DNA of 64,000 bases from Variovorax paradoxus. GTDB lineage: Bacteria; Pseudomonadota; Gammaproteobacteria; Burkholderiales; Burkholderiaceae_C. The stretch is from contig NZ_CP045644.1 in NCBI RefSeq assembly GCF_009498455.1, positions 5,273,001-5,337,000 of the forward strand, read 5' to 3'. Within the stretch, counting starts at the first letter, position 1; each line of letters opens with the position of its first letter. The notes beneath the pieces are model-generated. The model had not been told where the DNA came from and did not search any database. It saw only the letters and a list, made by a program, of their open reading frames with translations. The translations under genes were made by a program, and so were the position numbers. Shown piece by piece: positions 40,422 to 50,999 of the stretch.

Positions 40422-42065
40422 ATGCTGGGTTTGATGCAAGACCAACCGCTTTTGATCTCGTCGCTGATCGAGTTCGTCGAGCGCCACAACGGCGACGGCG
40501 AGATCGTCTCGCGTCGTGTCGAGGGTGATATCCACCGCTGCACCTGGAGCGACATCGCATCGCGCGCCCGGCAGGTGGCCAACGCGCTGGACGGCGAGCA
40601 ACTGCTGTTCAGCGACCGCATCGCCACCCTGGCCTGGAACGGCTACCGCCACCTGGAGCTGTACTACGGCGTGAGCGGCAGCGGCCGCGTGCTGCACACC
40701 ATCAACCCGCGCCTGCACCCCGACCAGATCGCGTGGATCGCCAACCATGCCGAAGACCAGATCCTGTGTTTCGACCTGAGCTTCCTGCCGCTCGTGCAGG
40801 CCGTGCATGCGCGTTGTCCCACGATCCGGAAATGGGTTGCACTGTGTGACGCCGACAAGCTGCCGGCCGACAGCGGCGTGCCCAATCTCGTGAGCTACGA
40901 AACCTGGATGGGCGCGCAGTCCACCGACTACGACTGGCCCACCTTCGACGAGAACTCGGCCTCGAGCATGTGCTACACGAGCGGCACCACGGGCAACCCG
41001 AAGGCTGCGCTGTACAGCCACCGCTCGACCATGCTGCATGCCTACGCTGCCGCGCTGCCCGACGTCATGCGCATCTCGGCGCAAGACTCGGTGCTGCCGG
41101 TGGTGCCGATGTTCCACGTCAACGCCTGGGGCATTCCGTACTCGGCCGCGCTGGTGGGCTGCAAGCTCGTGTTCCCGGGCCCGTCGCTCGACGGCAAGTC
41201 GGTGTACGAACTCATCGAAGCCGAGGGCGTGACCTTCGCGGCCGGCGTGCCTACGGTCTGGCAGATGATGCTGGGCCACATGCAGGCCAACGGCCTGAAG
41301 TTCAGCAAGCTGAACCGCACCGTCATCGGCGGCTCGGCCTGCCCGCCGGCCATGATCACGGCGTTCCAGGAGAACTACAACGTCGAGGTGCTGCACGCCT
41401 GGGGCATGACCGAGATGAGCCCGCTGGGCACGCTGTGCACGCTGAAGAACAAGCACCTGTCGCTGCCCGCCGACGCGCAGCTGCAGATCCGCATGAAGCA
41501 GGGCCGCGCCATCTTCGGCGTCGACATGAAGATCGTCGACGGCAACGGCGACGAGCTGCCCTGGGACGGCAAGGCCTACGGCGACCTGCTGGTCAAAGGC
41601 CCCTGGGTCGTCAAGGAGTACTACAAGGGCGAGGGCGGCAACCCGCTGGTCGCCGACGGCGCGGGCCGGGGCTGGTTCCCCACCGGCGACGTGGCCACCA
41701 TCGACGCCGAGGGCTACCTGCAGATCACCGACCGCAGCAAGGACGTGATCAAGTCGGGCGGCGAGTGGATCAGCTCCATCGAGATCGAGAACATCGCCGT
41801 TGCGCACCCGGCCATTGCCATGGCGGCCTGCATCGGCGTGTTCCATCCCAAGTGGGACGAGCGCCCGATCATCGCCGTCGTAAAGAAGCCCGGCGCCGAA
41901 GTCACCCGCGAGGAGCTGCTGAAGTTCTACGAGGGCAAGACCGCCAAGTGGCAGATTCCCGACGACGTGGTGTTCGTGGAGGCCATTCCGATCGGCGCCA
42001 CCGGCAAGATTCTGAAGACCAAGCTTCGCGAACTGCTCAAGGACTACAAGCTGCCGGGCCTTTGA
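40422..42065 (+). CDS. AMP-dependent acyl-CoA ligase (fatty-acid CoA ligase type)
   Basis: Activates a carboxylic acid to its CoA thioester with ATP; 547 residues. Family landmarks are the P-loop [18 protein letters not shown] (about 185-203), [37 protein letters not shown] and the C-terminal lysine in [11 protein letters not shown]. Its overall likeness is to medium-chain or methylmercaptopropionate-type (DmdB-like) ligases. One oddity: the P-loop reads PKAAL where PKGV is usual. The start is supported by AGGAG. It probably feeds the beta-oxidation genes further on. Confidence 0.9.
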   Translation: MLGLMQDQPLLISSLIEFVERHNGDGEIVSRRVEGDIHRCTWSDIASRARQVANALDGEQLLFSDRIATLAWNGYRHLELYYGVSGSGRVLHTINPRLHPDQIAWIANHAEDQILCFDLSFLPLVQAVHARCPTIRKWVALCDADKLPADSGVPNLVSYETWMGAQSTDYDWPTFDENSASSMCYTSGTTGNPKAALYSHRSTMLHAYAAALPDVMRISAQDSVLPVVPMFHVNAWGIPYSAALVGCKLVFPGPSLDGKSVYELIEAEGVTFAAGVPTVWQMMLGHMQANGLKFSKLNRTVIGGSACPPAMITAFQENYNVEVLHAWGMTEMSPLGTLCTLKNKHLSLPADAQLQIRMKQGRAIFGVDMKIVDGNGDELPWDGKAYGDLLVKGPWVVKEYYKGEGGNPLVADGAGRGWFPTGDVATIDAEGYLQITDRSKDVIKSGGEWISSIEIENIAVAHPAIAMAACIGVFHPKWDERPIIAVVKKPGAEVTREELLKFYEGKTAKWQIPDDVVFVEAIPIGATGKILKTKLRELLKDYKLPGL

Positions 42066-42085
42066 AGCACGGCCAAAGCCCACCC

Positions 42086-42174
42086 GCACTGTCGCGCACG
42101 CGATAGGAAGGCCGCTTCGGCGGCTTTCCTTCCGGGCAATCCCTGTGCGGCGAAGAAAAGGGCGCTTGTACGCT
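42086..42174 (+). promoter_or_regulatory. leader of the first binding-protein gene, duplicated at 43509-43598
   Basis: Holds blocks shared with the leader of the second binding-protein gene: GCACTGTCGC, GCGATAG, then GGGCAnTCCCTG and CTTGTACGCT separated by exactly 19 bases in both copies. TACGCT may be a -10 element; no convincing -35 is present. Confidence 0.55.
42106..42132 (+). terminator. terminator of the acyl-CoA ligase gene
   Basis: A ten-pair stem (42106-42115 with 42120-42129) closed by a very stable C(TTCG)G loop, ending in TTTCCTTCC. It lies 41 bases after the ligase stop and inside the leader of the next gene. Confidence 0.75.
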
Positions 42175-42209
42175 GGCGTCCCCCGGCTCTTTCACTCAGG
42201 AGACTCTTC

Positions 42210-43439
42210 ATGCACTTCGGTATCAAGTCAGTGGCAGCCTGTGCCATGTTGGTGAGCGTTTCAGCGTCATTTGCCCAGAAGGGCGAGACCGTCAAGATCG
42301 CCTGGCTCGACCCGCTGTCGGGTCTCATGGCCGCCGTGGGCACCAACCAGCTCAAGACCACGCAGTTCCTGGCGGAAGAGTTCAACAAGAAGAATGCCTC
42401 GGGCGTGAAGTTCGAGATCATCGCGATCGACAACAAGCTGAGCCCGCAGGAGACCACCGCCGCGCTGCGCTCGGCGCAGGACCAGGGCGCGCGCTACATC
42501 ACCCAGGGCAACGGCTCGGGCCCGGCGCTGGCGATCATCGATGCCATCGAGAAGAACAACGCGCGCAACCCCGGCAAGGAACTGCTCTACCTGAACTACG
42601 CGGCGGTCGATCCCGACCTCACCAACAGCAAGTGCAGCTACTGGCACTTTCGCCTCGATGCCGACACCTCCATGAAGATGGAGGCGCTGACCACCTGGAT
42701 GAAGGACCAGACCGACATCAAGAAGGTCTATATCCTCGGCCAGAACTACGCGCACGGCGTGCAGGTGTCCAAGTACGCCAAGGAAGACCTGAAGGTCAAG
42801 CGCCCCGACATCCAGATCGTGGGCGACGACCTGCATCCGCTGGCCCAGGTGCGCGATTTCTCGCCGTACATCGCCAAGATCAAGGCCTCGGGCGCCGACA
42901 CCGTCATCACCGGCAACTGGGGCTCCGACCTCTCGCTGCTCATCAAGGCGGCCAACGACTCGGGCCTGGACGTCAAGTTCCTCACGTACTACGCACCGGG
43001 CGCCGGTACGCCCACGGCCATGGGCGCCACCTCGGCAGGCAAGGTCTACACCGTGGCCTATGCCCACTACAACATGGGCGGTGAAATCCAGAAGCTGCTG
43101 ACCGGCTACAAGAAGAAGATGAACGACGACCTGACGCAGTCGTCGATCTATCACACCTTCGCATTGCTCGATGCCGCCTTCGTGCAGACCAAGTCGACCG
43201 ACCCCGTCAAGGTGGCCGCGGCGCTCGAAGGCATGAAGATCAAGAGCTTCAACGGCGAGGTCGAGATGCGCAAGGCCGACCACCAGCTGCAGCAGGGCCT
43301 GTACATCTCGCGCTGGGAGAAGGCCAGCGCCAAGTACCCCTACGACGCCGAGAACACCGGCTACACCAACGTCCCTGTGAAGTATTACGAGTCGTATGTG
43401 GCGAGCACGCCCACGACCTGCCAGATGAAGCGCCCCTAG
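42210..43439 (+). CDS. branched-chain amino acid-type ABC binding protein, copy 1
   Basis: Periplasmic ligand-binding protein of the LivJ family (peripla_BP_6), 409 residues. Signal peptide ends near SASFA; the mature part starts QKGETVKIAWLDPLSGLMAA. Two cysteines (SKCSYWHF and TTCQMKRP) probably form a disulfide. A nearly identical paralogue follows 201 bases later, with the same residues over most of its length, so this is a recent tandem duplication. Ribosome site AGGAG. Likely cargo is an amino acid or a related small acid; which one cannot be told. Confidence 0.93.
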   Translation: MHFGIKSVAACAMLVSVSASFAQKGETVKIAWLDPLSGLMAAVGTNQLKTTQFLAEEFNKKNASGVKFEIIAIDNKLSPQETTAALRSAQDQGARYITQGNGSGPALAIIDAIEKNNARNPGKELLYLNYAAVDPDLTNSKCSYWHFRLDADTSMKMEALTTWMKDQTDIKKVYILGQNYAHGVQVSKYAKEDLKVKRPDIQIVGDDLHPLAQVRDFSPYIAKIKASGADTVITGNWGSDLSLLIKAANDSGLDVKFLTYYAPGAGTPTAMGATSAGKVYTVAYAHYNMGGEIQKLLTGYKKKMNDDLTQSSIYHTFALLDAAFVQTKSTDPVKVAAALEGMKIKSFNGEVEMRKADHQLQQGLYISRWEKASAKYPYDAENTGYTNVPVKYYESYVASTPTTCQMKRP

Positions 43440-43460
43440 GCGTCTTTGTGAACGCATTTC

Positions 43461-43495
43461 CTACCCATCGGTAGAAAAAACCTACCGATGGGTAG
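43461..43495. repeat. 35-bp dyad with two near-palindromic arms
   Basis: CTACCCATCGGTAG (43461-43474) and CTACCGATGGGTAG (43482-43495) are exact reverse complements around AAAAAAC. Each arm is itself nearly palindromic (CTACCsATsGGTAG). It starts 21 bases after the first binding-protein stop. There is no T run after it, so it is a poor terminator; two operator half-sites or a cruciform fit better. Confidence 0.75.
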
Positions 43496-43508
43496 CAAAT
43501 CAGGAAAT

Positions 43509-43598
43509 GCACTGTCGCCTGCGCGATAGATACGTGCCCTTGCGGCCCCTTCCTTACGGGCATTCCCTGAGGGGTGGGGTGGCAAAGACTTGTACGCT
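43509..43598 (+). promoter_or_regulatory. leader of the second binding-protein gene, copy of 42086-42174
   Basis: Shares GCACTGTCGC, GCGATAG, CCTTCCTTnCGGGCAnTCCCTG and CTTGTACGCT with the first leader, the last two blocks again 19 bases apart, while the bases between differ. The conservation of spacing rather than sequence suggests a functional promoter or binding site. Confidence 0.6.
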
Positions 43599-43640
43599 TG
43601 TGCAGCGTTTTTGATATCGGTTCTGACCAGGAGATATAGA

Positions 43641-44882
43641 TTGAAGTTCGCTCTGAAGATCGCTACCGCCGCCGTGCTCGCGGCAACTGCCGCCGGTGCA
43701 TTCGCCCAGAAGGGTGAGACCGTCAAGATCGCGTGGCTCGACCCGCTGTCGGGCCTGATGGCGGCGGTCGGCACCAACCAGCTCAAGACCTTCCAGTTCC
43801 TGGCCGAAGAATTCAACAAGAAGAACGCGGCCGGCGTGAAGTTCGAGGTCATCGGCATCGACAACAAGCTCAGCCCGCAGGAAACCACCGCCGCGCTGCG
43901 CTCGGCCATGGACCAGGGCGCGCGCTACGTGGTGCAGGGCAATGGCTCCGGCCCGGCGCTGGCCATCATGGACGCGCTGGAGAAGCACAACGCCCGCAAC
44001 CCGGGCAAGGAAGTCGTGTACTTCAACTACGCGGCCGTCGATCCCGACCTGACCAACAGCAAGTGCAGCTACTGGCACTTCCGCCTGGACGCCGACACCT
44101 CCATGAAGATGGAAGCGCTGACCACCTTCATGAAGGACCAGACCGACATCAAGAAGGTCTACCTGATCAACCAGAACTACTCGCACGGCCAGCAGGTCTC
44201 GAAGTACGCCAAGGACAACCTCAAGAGCAAGCGCCCCGACGTGCAGATCGTCGGCGACGACCTGCACCCGCTGGCCCAGGTGCGCGACTTCGCGCCCTAC
44301 ATCGCGAAGATCAAGGCGTCGGGCGCCGACACCGTCATTACCGGCAACTGGGGTTCCGACCTCGCGCTGCTCATCAAGTCGGCCAACGACTCGGGCCTGA
44401 ACGTCAAGTTCTACACCTACTACGCCGTGACCAACGGCACGCCGACGGCCATGGGCGCGGCCTCGGACGGCAAGGTGTACATGGTGGGCTACAGCCACTA
44501 CAACGCCCCGGGCCCGATCGCGCCGATGATGAACGAGTTCAAGAAGCGCTTCAACGAAGACCTGTACACGACCTCGCCGTACACCGTGTACGCGATGCTC
44601 GCCGAAGCCTTCGTGCGCACCAAGTCGACCGACCCCGTCAAGGTGGCCGCCGCCATGGAAGGCATGAAGTTCAAGAGCTTCAACGGCGACGTCGAGATGC
44701 GCAAGTCCGACCACCAGCTGCAGCAGGGCCTGTGGATCACGCGCTGGCAGAAGGCCGACGCGAAGAGCCCGTACAGCCCGGAAAACACCGGCTACACGCT
44801 GGCACCGGTGAAGTACTACGAGCCCTACGTCTCGAGCACGCCCACGTCGTGCCAGATGAAGCGACCCGGCGGCGCCTCCTGA
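43641..44882 (+). CDS. branched-chain amino acid-type ABC binding protein, copy 2
   Basis: Paralogue of the preceding gene, 413 residues, same family and the same paired cysteines (SKCSYWHF, TSCQMKRP). The start is TTG: AGGAG lies eight bases upstream and the signal peptide LKFALKIATAAVLAATAAGAFA begins there, while the upstream in-frame ATG would put a polar tail before it. Differences from copy 1 gather in the signal peptide and in the mid and C-terminal loops, which could mean a changed ligand range. It is followed by a terminator before livH, so it may be made in excess over the membrane parts. Confidence 0.93.
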   Translation: MKFALKIATAAVLAATAAGAFAQKGETVKIAWLDPLSGLMAAVGTNQLKTFQFLAEEFNKKNAAGVKFEVIGIDNKLSPQETTAALRSAMDQGARYVVQGNGSGPALAIMDALEKHNARNPGKEVVYFNYAAVDPDLTNSKCSYWHFRLDADTSMKMEALTTFMKDQTDIKKVYLINQNYSHGQQVSKYAKDNLKSKRPDVQIVGDDLHPLAQVRDFAPYIAKIKASGADTVITGNWGSDLALLIKSANDSGLNVKFYTYYAVTNGTPTAMGAASDGKVYMVGYSHYNAPGPIAPMMNEFKKRFNEDLYTTSPYTVYAMLAEAFVRTKSTDPVKVAAAMEGMKFKSFNGDVEMRKSDHQLQQGLWITRWQKADAKSPYSPENTGYTLAPVKYYEPYVSSTPTSCQMKRPGGAS

Positions 44883-44910
44883 TCGGCGTCTGATCGCCCC
44901 CTGACCGGTC

Positions 44911-44946
44911 GAGGCCCGACTTCAACACTCGGGCCTCTTTCTTTTT
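44911..44946 (+). terminator. terminator or attenuator between copy 2 and livH
   Basis: GAGGCCCGA (44911-44919) pairs with TCGGGCCTC (44929-44937), followed by TTTCTTTTT. It ends 20 bases before the livH start, so read-through is needed for the permease genes unless they have their own promoter. Confidence 0.88.
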
Positions 44947-44965
44947 CAACCGACACGGAAGACCG

Positions 44966-45919
44966 ATGAACGTCGAATTCTTCGTCATCTCACTGCTCAA
45001 CGGCGTCAGCTACGGCTTGCTGTTGTTCATGCTGAGCTCTGGCCTTACGCTGATCTTCAGCATGATGGGTGTGCTCAACTTTGCACACGCCAGTTTCTAC
45101 ATGCTGGGCGCCTATTTCGCCTACACCCTGTCGGGCGTCGTCGGCTTCTGGCCTGCGCTCTTTCTCTCGCCGCTGCTGGTGGGCGCACTGGGTGCGGCCT
45201 TCGAGCGCTACAGCCTGCGCCGGGTCCACAAGTTCGGCCACGTGCCCGAGCTGCTGGTGACCTTCGGCCTTTCGTACCTCATCCTCGAGCTGGTCCAGCT
45301 GGTCTGGGGCCGCTCCACGGTGCCCTACGGTCTGCCCGAGGCACTGCAGGGGCCGCTCTTCACGCTGTACGGCACGCAGTTCCCCAAGTCGCGCTCGTTC
45401 ATCATGCTGGTGGCGCTGCTGATGCTGGTGTCCGTGTGGCTGCTGCTCACGCGCACGCGCATCGGCCTGGTGATCCAGGCGGCGCTCAAGCACCCCGACA
45501 TGGTCGAGGCGCTGGGCCACAACGTGCCGCGCGTGTTCATGCTGGTGTTCGGCGGCGGTGCCGCGCTCGCCGGCCTGGCGGGCGTGGTCGGCGGCAACAC
45601 CTACGTCACCGAACCGGCCATGGCGGGTTCGGTCGGCTCCATCATCTTTGTGGTGGTGGTGGTCGGCGGCATGGGCTCGCTGGCGGGCGCCTTCCTGGCG
45701 TCGCTGCTGATCGGCATCATCCAGACCTTCGCCGTGGCGCTGGACCACTCGCTGGCCACCGCGCTGCAGGCGCTGGGCGTGGCCGTGACCGACCAGACCT
45801 TCGGCTACGAGCTGCTCAAGCTCACGATCTCGCAGGTCGCGCCGATCCTGCCGTACCTGTTCCTCGTGCTGATCCTCATCTTCCGCCCGAAGGGTCTTCT
45901 GGGCACCCGGGAGGACTGA
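44966..45919 (+). CDS. livH: branched-chain amino acid ABC permease LivH
   Basis: Inner-membrane permease, 317 residues, about eight hydrophobic segments. LivH features are LLNGVSYGLLLFMLSSGLTLIFSMMGVLNFAHA split over the first span, ALKHPDMVEALGHNVPRVF for ATPase docking and VVVVVGGMGSLAGAFLASLLIG. The last span ends in IFRPKGLLG. It is followed by livM after four bases. Confidence 0.95.
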   Translation: MNVEFFVISLLNGVSYGLLLFMLSSGLTLIFSMMGVLNFAHASFYMLGAYFAYTLSGVVGFWPALFLSPLLVGALGAAFERYSLRRVHKFGHVPELLVTFGLSYLILELVQLVWGRSTVPYGLPEALQGPLFTLYGTQFPKSRSFIMLVALLMLVSVWLLLTRTRIGLVIQAALKHPDMVEALGHNVPRVFMLVFGGGAALAGLAGVVGGNTYVTEPAMAGSVGSIIFVVVVVGGMGSLAGAFLASLLIGIIQTFAVALDHSLATALQALGVAVTDQTFGYELLKLTISQVAPILPYLFLVLILIFRPKGLLGTRED

Positions 45920-45923
45920 CACC

Positions 45924-47246
45924 ATGACCACCGCAACCACCACTTCCCCGACCCCGACGCGGTACTACCGCTTCAAGCCCTGGAACATCGGGCGCTACCT
46001 GATCTGGGCGCTGTTCGCGCTGGTGCTGATCATCTCGCCGATGCTGTTCAAGAGCAGCCTGGCGCTGACGATGCTCTCGCAGATGGGCTACCTGATCATC
46101 ATCTGCCTGAGCTACAACATCCTGCTGGGGCAGGGCGGCATGCTGAGCTTCGGCCATGCCGTCTACACCGGCCTGGGCTCGTTCATCGCCATCCATGCGA
46201 TGAACCTGGCGACCAAGGGAGGCCCGACGATTCCGCTGGTGCTCATTCCGCTCGTCGGCGGTCTGGCGGGGATGTTCTTCGCCATCCTGCTGGGCTTCGT
46301 GACCACCAAGAAATCGGGCACCACCTTTGCCATGATCACCATGGGCATCGGCGAGCTCGTGGCCTCGATGGCGCTGATGTTCCCGAGCTTCTTCGGCGGC
46401 GAGGGCGGCATCACCACCGACCGCGTGTACGGCCCGACCTTCTTCGGCTTCAACTTCGGTTCGCAGATCCAGGTGTACTACCTGATCGCCGCGTACTGCT
46501 TCGTGTGCACCGCCCTGATGTATGCCTTCACCGGCACGCCGCTGGGCCGCATGCTGAACGCGGTGCGCGACAACCCGGAGCGCGTCGAGTTCATCGGCTA
46601 CAACACGCAGCGCGTGCGCTACTTCGCGTTCATCATCGCGGGCTTCTTCGCTGGCATCGGCGGCGGCCTGGCCTCGATCAACTTCGAGATCGTGAACGCG
46701 GCCGACAGCCTGAACGCCATCCGCTCGGGCGGCTACCTGCTGTTCACCTTCCTGGGCGGCGCGGTGTTCTTCTTCGGTCCGATCATCGGTGCGGTGCTGC
46801 TGGTGTTCGCCTCGATCCTGCTGTCCGAACTGTCGAAGGCCTGGCAGCTGTACTTCGGCCTGGTGTTCGTGTTCATGGTGATGTTCGCCCCGGGCGGCAT
46901 CGCGAGCCTGGTCATGATGAACCTGCGCGTGGCCAAGTTCGGCAAGTTCAACCGCTTCTGGGGCCTGTACGCCGCGCTCGCCGTGGCACTGGTGCCGGTC
47001 GTCATCGGTGCGGCTGCGCTGATCGAGATGATCTATCACATCCAGCTCAATGCGGCGATGGGCCCGGACCTGAAGTTCTTCGGCACCACGCTGAACACGG
47101 CGGGCATGAGCAGCTGGCTCGGCGCCATCGCGATCCTGGCCGTCGGCCTGGGCCTGCTCGAGGTGGCCCGGCGCCGCTTCGTGCGGGTCTGGGGCCAGGC
47201 GCAGGAAGAGATCGAAGCAGAAATCAAACGTCGGGAGGCGGCGTAA
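45924..47246 (+). CDS. livM: branched-chain amino acid ABC permease LivM, C-terminally extended
   Basis: Second permease, 440 residues, longer than the roughly 320-420 usual. Core LivM motifs are YNILLGQGGMLSFGHAVY, GIGELVASMALMFPSFFGGEGGI, AVRDNPERVEFIGYN and YFAFIIAGFFAGIGGGLA. After the usual end (FAPGGIASLVMMNLR) come about 105 more residues with two further hydrophobic segments and a charged tail (EEIEAEIKRREAA). The tail is not needed in other LivM proteins and could contact LivG or LivF. It stops directly against the livG start. Confidence 0.93.
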   Translation: MTTATTTSPTPTRYYRFKPWNIGRYLIWALFALVLIISPMLFKSSLALTMLSQMGYLIIICLSYNILLGQGGMLSFGHAVYTGLGSFIAIHAMNLATKGGPTIPLVLIPLVGGLAGMFFAILLGFVTTKKSGTTFAMITMGIGELVASMALMFPSFFGGEGGITTDRVYGPTFFGFNFGSQIQVYYLIAAYCFVCTALMYAFTGTPLGRMLNAVRDNPERVEFIGYNTQRVRYFAFIIAGFFAGIGGGLASINFEIVNAADSLNAIRSGGYLLFTFLGGAVFFFGPIIGAVLLVFASILLSELSKAWQLYFGLVFVFMVMFAPGGIASLVMMNLRVAKFGKFNRFWGLYAALAVALVPVVIGAAALIEMIYHIQLNAAMGPDLKFFGTTLNTAGMSSWLGAIAILAVGLGLLEVARRRFVRVWGQAQEEIEAEIKRREAA

Positions 47247-48023
47247 ATGAGCGCGCAATACGCATTGGAACTGAAGGCGCTGCGCAAGAATTTCGGCAAG
47301 ACCGAAATCATCCGCGGCGTGGACCTGGCGGTGAAGGCCGGCGAACGCATCGCCGTGATCGGACCGAACGGCGCGGGCAAGTCGACGCTGTTCAACCTGA
47401 TCAGCGGGCGGCTCACGCCCACCAGCGGCGAGGTGCTGCTCAACGGCCAGCGCATCGACGGCAAGAAGCCTTACGAAATCAACCGCCTGGGGCTGTCGCG
47501 CAGCTTCCAGATCACCAACATCTTCCCGAAGCTCAGCGTCTTCGAGAACCTGCGCTGCGGCGTGCTGTGGAGCCTGGGCTACAAGTACACCTTCCTGCGC
47601 TTTCTCTCGAACCTGGACGACGCCAACGCGCGCACCGAAGAGCTCATCAAGCAGATCGGCCTGGAGCGCAAGCGCGACGTGCATGCGGTGAACCTCACCT
47701 ATGCCGAACAGCGCGCGCTCGAGATCGGCGTGACGATTGCCGGCGGCGCCGGCGTCATCCTGCTGGACGAGCCGACGGCCGGCATGAGCAAGACCGAGAC
47801 TTCGCACTTCATCTCGCTCATCAAGCACGTCACCGTCGGCAAGACGCTGCTGACGGTGGAGCACGACATGGGCGTGGTCTTCGGGCTGGCCGACAAGATC
47901 GCCGTGGTGGTCTACGGCGAAGTCATCGCCTTCGATACGCCGGCTGCCGTGCGCGCCAATGCGCGCGTGCAGGAGGCTTACCTCGGTTCCTCCGTGGCCG
48001 ATGCACAGGGGGCGGGACACTGA
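47247..48023 (+). CDS. livG: branched-chain amino acid ABC ATPase LivG
   Basis: Cytoplasmic ATPase of the importer, 258 residues. Walker A GPNGAGKST, Walker B VILLDEPTAGM and the switch histidine in TVEHDMG are intact. The signature loop reads LTYAEQRALEIG, a variant of the LSYGEQR usual for LivG. The C-terminal BCA_ABC_TP_C segment (VQEAYLG) is present. ATG directly follows the livM stop. Confidence 0.94.
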   Translation: MSAQYALELKALRKNFGKTEIIRGVDLAVKAGERIAVIGPNGAGKSTLFNLISGRLTPTSGEVLLNGQRIDGKKPYEINRLGLSRSFQITNIFPKLSVFENLRCGVLWSLGYKYTFLRFLSNLDDANARTEELIKQIGLERKRDVHAVNLTYAEQRALEIGVTIAGGAGVILLDEPTAGMSKTETSHFISLIKHVTVGKTLLTVEHDMGVVFGLADKIAVVVYGEVIAFDTPAAVRANARVQEAYLGSSVADAQGAGH

Positions 48024-48024
48024 C

Positions 48025-48720
48025 ATGCTGAAGCTTCACGACATCCACGCCTACTACGGCAAGAGCCATGTGCTGCATGGCGTTTCCTTCGACGTCCGCC
48101 CGGGCGAAATCGTGGCCCTGCTGGGACGCAACGGCTCGGGCCGCTCGACCACGGCCAAGGCCATCATGGGCCTGGTGCATGCCGAAGGCACGCTGCAGTG
48201 GAAGGGCAACGACATCCTGCGCCGCAAGGCCTACGAGATCGCGCACATGGGCATCGGCTACGTGCCCGAGAACCGCGAGATCTTCCCCAAGCTCACGGTG
48301 CACCAGAACCTGCTGCTGGGGCAGAAGGGCACGGGCAAAGGCAGCCGCTGGCAGTTCGACGACATGTACACGATGTTCCCGCGCCTGAAGGAGCGCCAGC
48401 ACACCGAGGCCGGCGTGCTCTCGGGCGGTGAGCAGCAGATGCTCACGCTGTGCCGCACGCTCATGGGCGACCCCGACCTGATCATCATCGACGAGCCGAC
48501 CGAAGGCCTTGCGCCCAAGATCGTCGAGCTGGTGGGGCAGTACCTGCGCACGCTGAAGGATAAGGGCATCTCGGTGCTCCTCATCGAACAGAAGCTCACC
48601 ATCGCGATGCAGATTTCGGACCGCGCGCTCGTCATGGGCCACGGCAGCATCGTGTTCGACGGCACGCCCGACAGCCTGCGCGCCGACGGCAACACCCGCA
48701 GGGAATGGTTGGAAGTCTGA
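48025..48720 (+). CDS. livF: branched-chain amino acid ABC ATPase LivF with altered Walker A
   Basis: Second ATPase, 231 residues. Walker A reads GRNGSGRSTT: the invariant lysine is arginine (CGC codon). The rest is normal: signature LSGGEQQM, Walker B LIIIDEPTEGLAP and the ATPase switch region LIEQKLTIAM (Gln in place of the switch His, as is usual for LivF). The heterodimer with LivG would then have one normal and one doubtful nucleotide site. Begins one base after the livG stop. Confidence 0.92.
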   Translation: MLKLHDIHAYYGKSHVLHGVSFDVRPGEIVALLGRNGSGRSTTAKAIMGLVHAEGTLQWKGNDILRRKAYEIAHMGIGYVPENREIFPKLTVHQNLLLGQKGTGKGSRWQFDDMYTMFPRLKERQHTEAGVLSGGEQQMLTLCRTLMGDPDLIIIDEPTEGLAPKIVELVGQYLRTLKDKGISVLLIEQKLTIAMQISDRALVMGHGSIVFDGTPDSLRADGNTRREWLEV

Positions 48721-48727
48721 TCCAGCC

Positions 48728-48755
48728 GGGAGTCCGGGCTGCGCCCCGGATTCCC
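48728..48755 (+). terminator. stem-loop at the end of the liv operon
   Basis: An 11-pair stem (48728-48738 with 48745-48755, one G-T pair) with a six-base loop, eight bases after the livF stop. The tail (CTTGTCC) is poor in T, so termination may be partial. Confidence 0.55.
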
Positions 48756-48781
48756 CTTGTCCCGACAGCGACTGCGTGCCA

Positions 48782-48809
48782 TTGTTGCGACGCGCAAAAC
48801 GCCTAGAAT
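48782..48809 (+). promoter_or_regulatory. sigma70 promoter of the acyl-CoA cluster
   Basis: TTGTTG (48782-48787), 16 bases, TAGAAT (48804-48809). It is 60 bases before the FadB-type gene and after the liv stem-loop. Confidence 0.6.
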
Positions 48810-48868
48810 CTTCGAAAAAGAACACTCGTGCTTTTTCTTCTTTTTCTTCACACACCAAGGAACGCAGC

Positions 48869-50971
<2,103 letters not shown>

Positions 50972-50999
50972 CACGACTGAACCCGGATCAAGACCGCCC

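Noticed and set aside
43461..43495. Dyad read as a rho-independent terminator for the first binding-protein gene
   Set aside because: The stem is strong but no T run follows on either strand, and the arms are near-palindromic, which suits protein binding better.
45876..48026. Open frame of about 716 codons opposite livM, livG and livF
   Set aside because: A mirror of the coding bias of the liv genes; composition is dominated by Gln, His, Arg and Ala with no domain.
48776..48868. Upstream extension of the FadB-type protein by 31 codons
   Set aside because: The extension covers the promoter-like TAGAAT and a T/C-rich leader; the ATG at 48869 has a ribosome site and gives the family N-terminus.
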